A stretch of 64,000 bases of DNA from Palaemon carinicauda (GCF_036898095.1 NC_090730.1:33925717-33989716), one strand, 5' to 3'; numbered from the stretch's first letter, positions 24,530 through 35,986 are shown. Translations and numbers: made by a program. Notes: generated from the letters alone by a model not told the origin.

Positions 24530-27093
24530 CTGTGCAGCCATAACAACACTTACAGTAGCACCAATGTATCCTTGCGTGTCATGAGAGGTGACTGAAAGGA
24601 CTGGACCTGAGACTAGGAATCCCCTCTCCTGTATTTTTATTCCTGTGAGATATCAAAGAGGAGGAGCTGCGGGGAGAGTGACTGCTCCCCTCACTCTAGT
24701 TTTGGGATATCTGAATGTGCATGGATGTAGTACGATAGATAGTTAAAGATGTGAGATTGTAAATATATTCAGGAATAAAAGGATGGATATATTGGCCTTG
24801 TGTGAGACAGAGATAAAAAAGAAGGGTGCAGTGATATTTGGTGAAGTGACTGGTAGAGTGTCTGTTATTGAAAGGGGAAGAGCAAGAGAGGGTGTGGCTT
24901 TATTGCTGAGTAAATGGATGACAGGTAATGAGGTAGAATTGAAGGAGGCACCATCTAGGTTAATATGGGTAAGGGTTAGGTTGGATAGGGAATGTTGGGC
25001 TTTTTTTTACTGCATATGTGTCAGGTTGTGAAAAAAGTGAAGAAAAACAAAATGAATTCTGGAATGAATGAACTAAGTGTGTAGAGGGACTGGGCAGAAG
25101 TAATTATGCAGTTGTGATGGGTAACTTAAATGGTAGAGTGGGTGCTGGTGAGGTAGAAGATGTCATTGGGAAGTATGGTGTACCAGGTGAATATGAGAGT
25201 AGTGAGAGACTGATACATATGTTTAAGCAAGAGTGGGTAATAAGTTGTAGTTTTATGGAAAACAAAGACAATAACAGGTATATATGGGTAAGATTGGCAA
25301 ATTGGAGAGTGGTAAAAAGGGCATTAATGGATTATGTGTTGATGACTAGAAGGATGTTTGGAAGACTGTGCACATGCACGTGCTTGGGGTTATGTCTGAT
25401 CATTATTTTTGGTTGAAGCAAAATTTGTTGAAGCAAAAGACTGGGGGAACAACGTGTGGGCGGTGTAAAAGGGAGATCGTGGAGCTTGAAGAGTTAAAAC
25501 CAAAGATAAAAATTGAATATCAAGAAAGTTCGGAAGTGTCATATAACAGAATGTAAGAGTGAGACACTGGTAATTTAGGGGATGAGGGGAAGTTAGTAAA
25601 AAAATTTTTTTGGGGATTACAAGTGATGTGTGTGGCAAGAGGGTTGTTGGAGGCAGCATGAGGAAGGGTAGTAAGTGGTGGAATGAAGAAGTGAAGATAA
25701 AAGTGGGAGAGAAAAAGAGCGCATTTGAAGAAAAGCTGCAGAGTAATGGTGTAGAGAAGTAAGAAAGATATAGAGAGAAAAATGGGGAAGCAAAACGTAA
25801 GGTAGCTGAGGCAAAGAGGGGGGCTGACTTGAAGTGGGGTCAAGGATTGGGTCGTTCATATGAGAAGAAAAAGTTTTGGAAAGAAGTGAAGATAGTAAGG
25901 AAGGGTGGTTAGAGAAGTTGTTGAAAGGAGAGTAGGCAAGGGAAAGGGGAGCGGAAGAGTTTGAAAATTTACTCATTGTTTAGGATAATAGGGAGGCAGA
26001 TGTAATTGCTGTTCCAAGTTTTGAAGTGCCAGTGATGGGATATAAAAATAAGAGAGAGACTACAAGAATAGGAAGGGAAGAGAGCATTAGATGAAAAAAG
26101 AGGAGGAAAAGCACCTGGACTGAGCTGTTAAAGGAGGGCGTGTGACTGAATTTGAATTGTTGATGAGATTGTTTGATATGTGTTTTATGTTGTCAATGGT
26201 GCCAGTGAACTAGGTGTGTGTGTGTGTGTATTGTACGACTATGTAAAGATAAGGGAGATGTGCATAAGCGTTGTAATTCAAGGGATATTATTTTGCTGAG
26301 TGTGGTTGGTAAAGTGTATGGTAGAGTACTAATTAGTAGGATTGAGGATGAAACATAGAATGCAATCTTAGAAGTACAGGATGGTTTTAGAAGAGGAAAG
26401 GAATATATGAATTACATTATACTGTTAGGCAGATATGTGAGATATATTTAGCAAAAGGCAAGGAGGTGCATGTTGCGTTTATTGAGCTGGAGAAAGTATA
26501 TGATAGAGTTCATAGGGAAGGGATGTGGAATGTGATGAGGTTGTATGGAATTGGTGGAAGGTTGTTGCAAGCAGTGAATAGTTTCTATATAGGCAATAAA
26601 GCGTGCATTAGGATAAGAAATGAAGTGAGCTAGTGATTTCCATTGAGAGTGGGGCTGAGGCAGGGATGTCTGATTTTGCCATGGTTGTTCAATTTGTTTG
26701 TCAATGGAGTGGTGAGAGAGGTAAATCAGTTCTTGTTTGTTTATGATACAGTACTGGTTGCAGTCTTGGAGGAGAAGCTTGGTCGATTAGTGACAGAGTT
26801 TGGAGGGGAAGGTGAGAAAAGGAAGTTGAGAGTTAATGTGGGTAAGAGTAAGGTTATGAGATGCACGAAAAGGGAGGGTGGTGCTGAATTAAATCTCATA
26901 TTAAGTGGAGAGTTACTTAAGGAAGTAGATCAGCTTAAGTACTTAGGGTCTGTTGTTGTAGCAAATGGAGTGAACGAAGATGTGCGCCAGAGAATCAATG
27001 AAGGATATAAAGTTTTGGGGGCAGCGAAGGGAGTGGTAAATAATAGAGGGTTAGGCATGAATGTAAAGAGAGTTCTGTATGAGAGAGTGATTG
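24530..27093 (+). pseudogene. LINE copy C, 5' part (endonuclease and most of RT), interrupted by Gypsy
   Basis: Same family as copies A and B but older and on the plus strand. It has the longest 5' part: a leader, then endonuclease beginning near 24700 ([86 protein letters not shown]), a linker, and RT pieces (VRVGLRQGCLILPWLFNLF at about 26643; VNVGKSKVMRCTKREGG). The catalytic FADD position reads F-V-Y-D. Many stops and frameshifts are present. The LINE reading stops at 27093 and resumes at 36477 after the Gypsy element. Confidence 0.88.
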
Positions 27094-27583
27094 TGTAATA
27101 AATGAAATAGTTGTTATTACATGTTTAAAACACATGACGTAATATGTCATTTTGGATGAAGATGCTAGCCGTGAGATTTGCTGTAGTCATGTAAAATCAT
27201 AAACAGGATGCACTATGCAGCCTCGGCAATGTAACATTTTTCTTAAACGTCAACACCAATGCATCAGTGTGTGAAAGATTGTGACGTCACCGGATGCAGG
27301 TGTCTTCCGAGAAAGAATGGAAGTTTCCACATTGTGTTTAAAATGCTACGTCAACTAAGCATACGATATCTGTGATATCGATAATTTAATCAGTTCATAT
27401 CTATACTTCACCTGAATCGGTCATCCGACCAAAACCAGCTCCACTCCTATGGTGGAGATGTTTAACTCTGTTGTTTTTAGAGAATAAATACTTTTAAAGC
27501 TAATAAGATGAACTTCGTTATCCAGCCTTAACATCTTAAACAACACATACTCAATGTGTGCTTATAAAAGTAGCACACTTATA
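27094..27583 (+). repeat. Gypsy 5' LTR
   Basis: 490 bp, identical in length to 35987-36476. It contains AGAATAAATA near 27480, a possible poly(A) signal. The TATA position is uncertain. Confidence 0.95.
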
Positions 27584-27585
27584 AA

Positions 27586-27597
27586 TGGTGGCAGCGG
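27586..27597 (+). promoter_or_regulatory. Gypsy primer binding site candidate
   Basis: TGGTGGCAGCGG starts 2 nt after the 5' LTR and has the leading TGG expected for a tRNA 3' CCA end. I do not assign the tRNA. Confidence 0.65.
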
Positions 27598-27598
27598 T

Positions 27599-27720
27599 TA
27601 AACTCTACGAATCAGAGAAAGATCTCCAAGTAACTATAATATTAAACTCTAAGAATTAGAGGAAGATCTTCAAGACATCAAAATAAAGCTGTAAAACCAG
27701 AGAAAGATCTTCAAAAACTC
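27599..27720 (+). repeat. Three imperfect tandem repeats in the Gypsy leader
   Basis: The motif AGAGAAAGATCT or AGAGGAAGATCTTCAAG recurs three times at roughly 45-55 bp spacing, each after a 'taaa.tct' or 'tgtaaaacc' lead-in, immediately downstream of the primer site. Confidence 0.75.
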
Positions 27721-28268
27721 AACGTTATCTACATGTATCTACAATTTTGACTAAGTAACATAGTCCATCGAAATATATAACATTTAATGAATGTTATAAA
27801 TACAAACTGATGAACTGGATCTTCAATCAACATCCTAGGAAACCCAAGGACTGACGTTCAACGTTTACAAAACATATCCAGGAAGCACTACATTCAACGG
27901 AAACTCGAACGATACATCGCTAACAAAACATCAAGAGAGAGAGAGAGGATGTGTCGACATCACACAGAACCATATATAAGCTAAGTACAAATTTTTGAAT
28001 TCATTCCAGTTTGGGCAGTGAAGTGTAGCTATCATGAGTCGTTAGTCGATTATTACTGGGGTGAGTGATTTGCTATTCTTTTATTTCCTTTCATTAAAGG
28101 AAACTGTGTTCAACTCCGAATTCTCATCTAGAATTTTTCTCTCTTTGTGCTAATTCCTTTTTTCTTTCAGAAATTTACAGGAAATATCTTTGTGTTCGGT
28201 TTTCTTTCAGAAATTCTCGGGAAATGTCTTGGGATTAGTAACATTGTTTGGGGAATTTTATTATACAT
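27721..28268 (+). other. Gypsy leader with possible splice signals
   Basis: No gene. A donor-like GGGTGAGTG lies at about 28059-28067. Two acceptor-like sites follow, with polypyrimidine tract and CAG at about 28157-28170 and 28200-28210; both end TTTCTTTCAGAAAT. In env-bearing Gypsy elements a leader donor is spliced to an acceptor before env, so this donor is a candidate. That role is inference. Confidence 0.45.
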
Positions 28269-29438
28269 ATGCGTTTACGCAGTGGACGTCTGTATTCATA
28301 TAGATATTTTGATAGAATTGCAAGGGGTCAAAGAGATAGGAAAAGAAATACAGCAGTCATGACTCCCCCTGTGAGCCCTACCCCTGGACCTAGTGGCGTA
28401 GGCCAGACTAATCCTCCTCCAATTGTGACGCTTGTAAATGCCAGGTCAGCAATCCTTCCTTTTCAGGGTTGAATCAATGGGTTCTTGCCACAAAATGTGG
28501 AGTCATGGATTTCATCCGTCGATGCCCATTTAAATGCCAAACAAATCGTAGACCCTTTTATACAATTACAAGAAGCTAAAAGTTTTATAGATTTTTCTAA
28601 GGGGGATGCGAGTGCGTATTTAAGTGGTGTTTCATTTCAAGAAGCAGTTACCTGGGATGATTTCAAAGTTAGGTTACGCGCGGTCTATGGGGGTGAAGAA
28701 GCCTTGGATGTATTATTAACGTTACGAAATACACTTAATCAAGCCACTATGAATCGGCTTAATGTTATTGAGAGAGCAGCTCTCATAGCTGATAGGCTTA
28801 ATGAATATCAGGACATTTTAGGTAATTCCACTTGGGTTACTAGAGATAACATCTCCGTGAAAGAGTTTTTACGATTAATGTATTTAACTTGCATGACACT
28901 TATGTTGCCTGAAGCTTTAGTGCGGTGTTTTGATAAAAAGTTAACGCCTGCAAGTACGGAATTGGATGTATATAAACAGATAAAGAAACACATGTCCAAG
29001 TGTCCAGATCTCGATCCCGTGTTAACTCAAGTTTTTGCAAAGAATGAAACAAAGCCACAAACAGTGAACGTAGTTAATAGTCAAGTAGCGGGAATGACGT
29101 GTTATAATTGCAAACGTCAAGGTCACTTAAGCGCGGACTACAGAACGAAATTCTGCTCGATTCATAACAGTTCACCTCATTCATACAATCAATGTTACTC
29201 GCGTAAGACACAACAGAATCCCAGAAATACACAGTCAATTCCACAGTCAGTTCCATATGGAAATAAAAAGAAAAATCCCCATTTTAACAATAAGAAGAAA
29301 CAACCAAATGTCAATGTAGTTCAGAGTCCAAAGCAAACAAACACTTCTTCGAATATCGCTGAGCCTGGGTCGTCAAACCAGACCTCGCAAGGTCAGACTA
29401 ATTTTCAGAATGTGCAGAGCAAAGCAAATACCACATAG
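28269..29438 (+). pseudogene. Gypsy Gag (capsid/nucleocapsid), one internal stop
   Basis: The likely start is the ATG at 28269 (MRLRSGRLYSYRYF). The frame is stopped by TGA at 28470-28472, then continues to 29438. The middle part is a retrotransposon capsid-like region (VESWISSVDAHLNAKQI; AYLSGVSFQEAVTWDDFKVR). One zinc knuckle starts CYNCKRQGHLSADY, where the final cysteine of the C-C-H-C set is tyrosine, so zinc binding is doubtful. A second Cys/His motif, CSIHNSSPHSYNQC, follows. The C-terminal tail is rich in Asn, Gln, Lys and Ser. The pol frame begins in the -1 register near the gag end. Both the stop and the lost cysteine indicate decay. Confidence 0.88.
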
Positions 29439-29482
29439 TTAACTCCAGAGGGGAAGAGAGTGATGTTGGGTCAAGGTCATTC

Positions 29483-31429
29483 ATGTCAACATCAATAGTA
29501 TTGAATAATCAATTTAATGTTTTATCAAATAATTGTGAGACAATAGATTTTCCTATGAAACACACGGCCGAATTAAGTAAAACAGTGCATGCTCCCGTAG
29601 ATTTGCAACGTATTCATACAATAATAAGCCAAAATGAGTTACGACCAACCTTATATGCTGTAAATTTAGAACACAAATCCTTTACGTTATTTTTTGACTC
29701 TGGTAGTCCACGTAATATCATGGATTTGAAGACACATCATTTGTTGTTTTCGAACTTTCCGATTGAAAAATCCGGAGTTAGACTCTCGGGTATAGGAAAT
29801 AATGAATTAAATGTCATAGGCATAACTCATGTTCAGTTCAAAGTCTGTAAACGCACGTTTGCCGATACATTTGTTGTTGTACAAAACATTGATATGTATC
29901 CAGCTGTAATTATAGGATACCCATCTATGGGAAATCAAAACATTATCTTAGCCCCTGCCAAGCACGGTGTGTATATCAAAGGGAAATTCTATAAGTCTTC
30001 TAATACCTTAAAATCAGTTTTGGATAAAAAGGAGACGACAAATGTAACCGTAACGTACGTTGAAGAACCAATAACTTGTCTCACTAATAAAGAAATAATA
30101 TACGCGACCCAGCAGAATTCTCGTTCACCCGTAATATCATCTTGCACGCAATCTATCAAACCAAACGTACCTTCAAATTTAATAGTGCAAATAAAGAAAA
30201 CATTACCGGGATCTGAAATATTAATCCTTTCCGACACTTTGAAAACTAACGGATTGTCTGTCACACAAGCTATTTATACAGTAGGCTCACATCAACAATG
30301 TAATATTGAAGTCTGTAATCATTTAAATAACACTTTAGTAATTCACAAAAATCAACATATCTTGGATGTAGAAGTTTATAAACATCGTATTCTTACCGTT
30401 GCTGAGATCAATCACTGTCAATCAGTTGCGGATGAATCCCTTTTGCGGTCTATTAAAAATAAAATCAATAAAGACATTCAAGACGAAGAAATTCAGCAGA
30501 AAATTTTTGGACTTTTAACTAAATATCATGATGTTTTTTCCACTACGGATGGATCCTTAGGAAAAACAGATGTGATCGAGCATCAAATAAGGTTAAAGGA
30601 CAAGCAGAAAATTATCTATGTACCCTCGTACAGACTCCCTATGAAATTCCAGAATGAAATAAATGATGAAGTAGGTAAAATGCTAGAAGAAGGAGTCATT
30701 AGGAAATCAAACAGCCCCTATAATTTTCCTTTAATAGTTGTACCGAAAAAAGATCGAACATGGCTTATCTGCGTCGACTTCCGTCGTCTAAACGAGGAGA
30801 CGATCCCTGATCAATTCCCAGTGCCATGTACTGACGATATTTTGACTTTGTTAGGTCAGAATAAATATTTTACCAGTTTGGACTTACTTAAAGGCTTTCA
30901 CCAGATATCATTAGAAGAAGATAGTATCCCATACACAGCCTCCAGCACAGCCAGGGGACATTATGAATTTTTACGGATGCCTTTTGGTTTACGTTGTGCT
31001 CCTATAACACTTACAAGAATGATTAACATAGTGTTTGGAGACTTGTTAGGGGATATATTGCATGCCTATATGGATGATCTTGTAATCTTTTCCAACACCT
31101 TAGAAGAACAACTACGTAAGTTAGAACTAGTACTACAGAGATTAAGACAACATAACTTAAGGGTAAAGATTAGTAAGTGTGAATTTTTCAAAACAGAATT
31201 AATATATTTGGGTTTCATGGTGTCAAGCCAAGGTCTTAAAGTAGTCCATGATAAGGTGTCGGCTATACGTAATTTTCCCATACCTACTAATGTCAAGGGA
31301 ATACAGCAATTTCTGGGTTGTAGTGGATATTACAGGCGTTTTATACGCAACTATTCAATAATAGCCGCTCCTTTAACTGATCTTACGAAGAAGGGCGTAG
31401 ATTTCATATGGTCTGAGCAACATCAATAG
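29483..31429 (+). CDS. Gypsy Pol, first part: protease and reverse transcriptase
   Basis: Open from ATG 29483 (the frame is also open a little upstream, overlapping gag in -1) to TAG 31427-31429. The protease active site is FTLFFDSGSPRNIMD, with the flap/second region VVQNIDMYPAVIIGYPSMG. The reverse transcriptase follows: YRLPMKFQNEINDEVGKMLE; PLIVVPKKDRTWLICVDFRR; YFTSLDLLKGFHQISLEE; YEFLRMPFGLRCAPITLTRM; and the catalytic AYMDDLVIFSNTL at 31067-31078. The polymerase core looks whole. The stop lies where the polypeptide should pass into RNase H, and directly beyond it the DNA is rearranged (31471-32164). About 320 residues separate the protease and RT cores. Confidence 0.92.
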   Translation: MSTSIVLNNQFNVLSNNCETIDFPMKHTAELSKTVHAPVDLQRIHTIISQNELRPTLYAVNLEHKSFTLFFDSGSPRNIMDLKTHHLLFSNFPIEKSGVRLSGIGNNELNVIGITHVQFKVCKRTFADTFVVVQNIDMYPAVIIGYPSMGNQNIILAPAKHGVYIKGKFYKSSNTLKSVLDKKETTNVTVTYVEEPITCLTNKEIIYATQQNSRSPVISSCTQSIKPNVPSNLIVQIKKTLPGSEILILSDTLKTNGLSVTQAIYTVGSHQQCNIEVCNHLNNTLVIHKNQHILDVEVYKHRILTVAEINHCQSVADESLLRSIKNKINKDIQDEEIQQKIFGLLTKYHDVFSTTDGSLGKTDVIEHQIRLKDKQKIIYVPSYRLPMKFQNEINDEVGKMLEEGVIRKSNSPYNFPLIVVPKKDRTWLICVDFRRLNEETIPDQFPVPCTDDILTLLGQNKYFTSLDLLKGFHQISLEEDSIPYTASSTARGHYEFLRMPFGLRCAPITLTRMINIVFGDLLGDILHAYMDDLVIFSNTLEEQLRKLELVLQRLRQHNLRVKISKCEFFKTELIYLGFMVSSQGLKVVHDKVSAIRNFPIPTNVKGIQQFLGCSGYYRRFIRNYSIIAAPLTDLTKKGVDFIWSEQHQ

Positions 31430-31470
31430 GCGTTTAATACCTTGAAAGATGAACTGTGTAGTTCTCCTAT

Positions 31471-32164
31471 CTTCTTGTTCAGATATCGTTTTAACAATAG
31501 GCATGGATGTTGATATATCTATTAATTCAGCTAAAGGCTCCGTACAAGATGACACGGGGTTGCGTGATAATGCATCTGCAATGATATTTGCTTTCCCAGG
31601 TAAATACCCGATTCTTGCGCCAAAATCTTGAATGATCAAATGCCACCGAGTTCGTTTAGGGCTGTGGTTGAAGCCTTTAAAGAACTCTGTTAGTGGTTTA
31701 TGGTCAGTAAGAACCTTAACGGGATAACCGTAAATTATGAACTTAAAATGCACTAGTGAATTAACAATAGCTAGCCCTTCCTTGTCTATTCCCGATAGCT
31801 TTCTATTCTCGAAAATTGAGAACTTCCGAAAGTAAGTATGCAGTAATAGACAAGGAAGGGCTAGCTATTGTTAATTCACTAGTGCATTTTAAGTTCATAA
31901 TTTACGGTTATCCCGTTAAGGTTCTTACTGACCATAAACCACTAACAGAGTTCTTTAAAGGCTTCAACCACAGCCCTAAACGAACTCGGTGGCATTTGAT
32001 CATTCAAGATTTTGGCGCAAGAATCGGGTATTTACCTGGGAAAGCAAATATCATTGCGGATGCATTATCACGCAACCCCGTGTCATCTTGTACGGAGCCT
32101 TTAGCTGAATTAATAGATATATCAACATCCATGCCTATTGTTAAAACGATATCTGAACAAGAAG
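31471..32164. repeat. 320-bp nearly perfect inverted duplication inside the RNase H region
   Basis: The left arm 31471-31790 is the reverse complement of the right arm 31845-32164, with a 54-bp spacer. I see one mismatch, in the GCAGATGC/GCGGATGC stretch. The right arm is the normal coding copy (VLTDHKPLTEFFKGF; DALSRNP). The left arm is an inverted copy that replaces the first half of RNase H. DNA or RNA from here could form a very long hairpin. Confidence 0.93.
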
Positions 32165-33420
32165 ATTTAGGCTGGAGCGCTGAATTGTTACAGACTGAGC
32201 AAAGAAAAGATCAGAAAATAGAAACAATTATAAATGCTTTGAAAGGCAATCATAAGGAAAAGGGATATATAAAGTATAAGCAGCAGAATTATATAATCAA
32301 AGATAATATTCTGTGTAGGACTGTGACAAGGAAAACCCGCAATACACCACATGTAACTAACGACCAGGTAGTAGTACCAATCTCACTTATTTCCACTGTC
32401 CTGAATTGGTTGCATTCAAATCTATTACATGGACACCCGGGGTTCTTATTAATGTCACAGAAAGCCAAATCATTGTTTTATTGGCATACGATGCTTACAG
32501 ATATAAAAAGACACATAGCTAATTGTCACACATGTCAGGAAAACAAAGGGCATACGAAAACACCTGTCAGCCTAGGGGCTTATCCTGTGCCCAATCAACC
32601 CTTTGAAAGAATACATTTAGATTTGTTAACAGGATTTTACGAGTCAGACAGAGGAAATAAGCACCTCTTAGTATTTATAGATGCTTTAACTCGATATACA
32701 GAACTAATAGCGCTTAAAACTAAAACTGCGATTGAATGCTCTAGGAAGTTTTACGAGTGTTACATTTGTAAACATGGAATTCCACACATGATAATCTCAG
32801 ACTTGGGTGGTGAATTTAATAATCACTTTCTTACCTCATTGTGTGAATTCCTCAGCATAAAGAAAATAAATACCATGATATATCACCCAGAGTCGAATGG
32901 GCTAGTGGAAAGAGCAAATAGGAAGATTTTAAATATATTAAGAGTAACACGAGGGGGATCAGACCCCAACTGGGATATTGCAATACCGGCGGCACTGAGT
33001 ACTCTGAATCATTCATATCATATATCAATTAAAATGTCACCGCATGAAGCATTGTATGGTACCCCAGTTAGAACGCCTTTCCATGTATTAACGCCTACAA
33101 CTAATCTATCAAATCCTTTAAAAGAATGTATAAATGCAAGTATAAGTCGATATGATATCCTTCGAAAGAATTTAGAAGAATCACAAATCATAATGAAAAG
33201 GAATCATGATAAAATAGCGAAGCCAACTAAAACATATACCGTGGGTGATAACGTTTATATTCAAATCAATGTGCGTAAGGGACTCAATTATAAACTAACA
33301 CCTAAGTTTGAAGGCCCATTTAACATTTTGGAAACATTAACGGCCAATAGGTTTAGAGTTCAAAATGTATCCCAACCCACGGATGAGAGAATAGTACCAT
33401 TGGCTCACATAAGAAATTAA
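31816..33420 (+). CDS. Gypsy Pol, second part: RNase H end and integrase
   Basis: It resumes in another frame from the spacer of the inverted duplication. The RNase H end is YAVIDKEGLAIVNSLVHFKF, VKVLTDHKPL, GYLPGKANIIADALSRNP. The integrase zinc domain follows, with His in HGHPGFLLM and Cys in ANCHTCQENKGH. The catalytic core has Asp in IHLDLLTGFY, Asp in MIISDLGGEF, and Glu in YHPESNGLVERANRK. The C-terminal part is GDNVYIQINVRKGLNYKLTP and FEGPFNILETLTANRFRV. The integrase looks undamaged. The piece has no genuine start, because its N-terminal continuation was lost to the rearrangement. Confidence 0.92.
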   Translation: MRTSESKYAVIDKEGLAIVNSLVHFKFIIYGYPVKVLTDHKPLTEFFKGFNHSPKRTRWHLIIQDFGARIGYLPGKANIIADALSRNPVSSCTEPLAELIDISTSMPIVKTISEQEDLGWSAELLQTEQRKDQKIETIINALKGNHKEKGYIKYKQQNYIIKDNILCRTVTRKTRNTPHVTNDQVVVPISLISTVLNWLHSNLLHGHPGFLLMSQKAKSLFYWHTMLTDIKRHIANCHTCQENKGHTKTPVSLGAYPVPNQPFERIHLDLLTGFYESDRGNKHLLVFIDALTRYTELIALKTKTAIECSRKFYECYICKHGIPHMIISDLGGEFNNHFLTSLCEFLSIKKINTMIYHPESNGLVERANRKILNILRVTRGGSDPNWDIAIPAALSTLNHSYHISIKMSPHEALYGTPVRTPFHVLTPTTNLSNPLKECINASISRYDILRKNLEESQIIMKRNHDKIAKPTKTYTVGDNVYIQINVRKGLNYKLTPKFEGPFNILETLTANRFRVQNVSQPTDERIVPLAHIRN

Positions 33421-33520
33421 AAAGAAAAAAGAAAAGAGAGGGAAAGAAGTGAGGGAATTTTTTTTTTTTATTTTATGTGATTAAAAGTTTTCTTCCTAAT
33501 ACAGCAGTAATTACATATAT

Positions 33521-33534
33521 TTTTCTCGTTACAG
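33521..33534 (+). promoter_or_regulatory. Candidate splice acceptor before env
   Basis: TTTTCTCGTTACAG ends 9 nt before the env ATG. Env of Gypsy-type retroviruses is made from a spliced RNA, so the position and sequence fit. Only RNA data can prove it. Confidence 0.55.
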
Positions 33535-33543
33535 GTTTCCAAG

Positions 33544-35247
33544 ATGAATTTTTTGTTGTTGGGAGTGATATTGTTCGCTCAGATATTTTTCTCGTGTGGA
33601 ATGAGCTCTAAAACTAAAAGTATAAATTTTAAATATGGCACTATAGTTGAAAGACAAGAAGACGTTTTAATTACATCGAGCAACGTAGTTGTATAAGTGA
33701 ATATGCAAGCAATTTTTCTTCAAGAGAATGATGTCACTAGCTTAAGAACCGCCATTTCAAGGTTTTCTGCCTCATTGGATGAGTTGCATAGAAGACATTT
33801 TCATTTGACTACAGAGAGTTTGCTTGGATCAACATTAAAAGTTGCAGAGATGCTATCTGATGACTTGAAAAATAAGACTTACGAGACAGGATCTTTGGCT
33901 TATGACCTTTTGATGTGGACTGTAGGACACGAACATAAAGAAAGACGAAATCCGTTTATTTATGCTGCATTAAAAATCTTTGGGTCTATTGCAAGTTTAG
34001 GTTTAGGAATTTCCAATCGTCTTAAAATTAGTAATCAAAATAAGAAAATTGAGTTCTTGACTCATGAAGATGAATTGATTATGTCAGAACTAAGGAATCA
34101 GTTAGCTTCAATCAATCAAATTATGGATTTAGTAAATGAACATTCAAATAACATCATTCAGATTATGGAAGTACAGGATTTGTTGGCAACGTTAACATAT
34201 TATGATTCAAAGATAGATCACATACATAACAGAATTGCACATTTCATTGAGAAATCTAAGGATTATGTAGAAGCTATCACGTTAGCAACTAGAGGTGTAC
34301 TGTCGCCCCATTTGTTGCCTATAAATTACTTAAAGTTAATTCTGGAGAACGGAAGGGATAAACTAGGCTATGTTCCTTTGTTAGGCGAACGTAGGTTAGA
34401 ATTTTATTACAGCCTAATTACAGTAAACGTTGATAATAACAAGATTAGGATTACAATTCCCTTTGATTCTTCTGATGCCTGGCAATCTTACAGGATATCA
34501 CCATTTCCGACTTTCATGACGAATCACTCAAATCCAGTAATATCCAGTTTGACAGGACACGTATTGATTTCCCCAGACAAGGAAACATATACGGTCATTA
34601 AAGACTTAAATCAATTAACTCACTGTTCAGATGCAATGGATAGGAAAATATGTACAGCTGACTCATTTGAATTCCATAAAAACTTAATGGATTCATGCGA
34701 GTTAGGTATAGTGCTAGACGGTGCTCTCTCCCATACAAGTGAAAATTGTCTGGATAAGCTTTATCCCTTTGACAATAATGAGTTCAATTGCAGACTGAAC
34801 AACGGCTCGTGGATACGATACGGCAAGGACGGCTTCAATGTATCATGCCCTGACGGATCCACGTCTTTCGCCCACATCTTTGTTGCAGCAGATGGTTGTA
34901 TCGGGACTTCCCCTAATTCTATAGTGACTGGTCTAAGGACACTCATCAGAGAACGAGCCTACTTCGCGAACTTCACGTGGACCTCTACAACGCCAGCACT
35001 ACCTCTCCCGTACAACCAACAAGTAGCCAAGCGGTTGATGAAATTAACCGAAATGGACCACCTGTCACCGACTTATAAGGAAATTCTTCACCCCATACTA
35101 CTAGGAGGATTGGGTATCACGATGATGATATTTATCGCCGTGAACATCCTTGTTTGGCGTAGGTTACGGTACAGCAGGAAGCTAAAACAGAACGTTTCGC
35201 CATGTCCAGACAAAACTCCTTATTTAATTCAGTTTAAAGCCGTTTGA
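33544..35247 (+). pseudogene. Gypsy Env-like glycoprotein, one internal stop
   Basis: The ATG at 33544 opens a hydrophobic signal-peptide-like start (FLLLGVILFAQIFF). A TAA at 33694-33696 interrupts the frame after about 50 codons, and the frame is then open to 35247. Downstream are a basic site (HKERRNPF) before a glycine/alanine-rich hydrophobic stretch, long heptad-like helices, a cysteine-containing ectodomain, and one membrane anchor near the C-terminus (ILLGGLGITMMIFIAVNIL) with a short basic tail. This layout resembles insect Gypsy Env and the related baculovirus F-type fusion proteins; I infer that from layout only. The basic site could be a protease cleavage site. The stop would separate the signal peptide from the rest in this copy. 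Confidence 0.8.
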
Positions 35248-35511
35248 AGTGGCCACCTCATTCGATAAAGGAGTAAAATGTTGGAATTTGAGTTTGTAAG
35301 AAAAGCTGTTAGTACGCTAGTAATAAGTAAATGAGGAAATTTTTGAACTTTGCATAGTTAAAAATACATTTAAAAAAAAAAAATTAAAAAAATATAAATA
35401 ATTTTTTCTCTCGGCATCTAATAAAATATATAAGCCGGAATGTTAAAAAGAAAAGAGAAAAAAAAATAAAATTAACAGAATCTATGGGTATCTAATAAAA
35501 TATATCAGCCC

Positions 35512-35542
<31 letters not shown>

Positions 35543-35986
35543 GTACGAAACCGTGGTACGTGTACGTACCAGGAATTCGTGTTTGTGCACTGAAAAATTG
35601 AATTTTTACCAAGGTAACAAATATTTTTATTAGTTACCGTATTATGTTAATCTATGTTTCTAACAAAGGTAACAATTATTCTTTAACAAGTTACCGAATC
35701 ATATGTATATCAGTATTTTTTTTTGGTACCATATAATCATTTGCTAGCAATGTACCATATATATGATCTGTATTTATCATGCATTTTTTTTCTTTGCTTT
35801 GGTAATATCTTTTCATATGCATTATTGTTATTATTTTTCTATGTGCCTATTTGGACATTCGTCCTCGTTTGCTTATGGCTAAAGTTAAACAAAGAATAAT
35901 ACATATATCCAGTCATGCCTAGTAAACATGTTTTGGCTTGTTGTTAAATTTTTTTTTGAAAAAATTTAGATAGCTGGCCGAGCTAA
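35248..35986 (+). other. Gypsy 3' non-coding region
   Basis: AT-rich, no ORF. A purine-rich run lies at about 35445-35470, but it is more than 500 bp from the 3' LTR. Directly before the LTR the sequence reads GATAGCTGGCCGAGCTAA, which is not a polypurine tract. Confidence 0.6.

Noticed and set aside
31373..31753. Minus-strand ORF resembling RNase H
   Set aside because: It is the left arm of the inverted duplication, so it is the normal RNase H sequence read in reverse, not a second gene.
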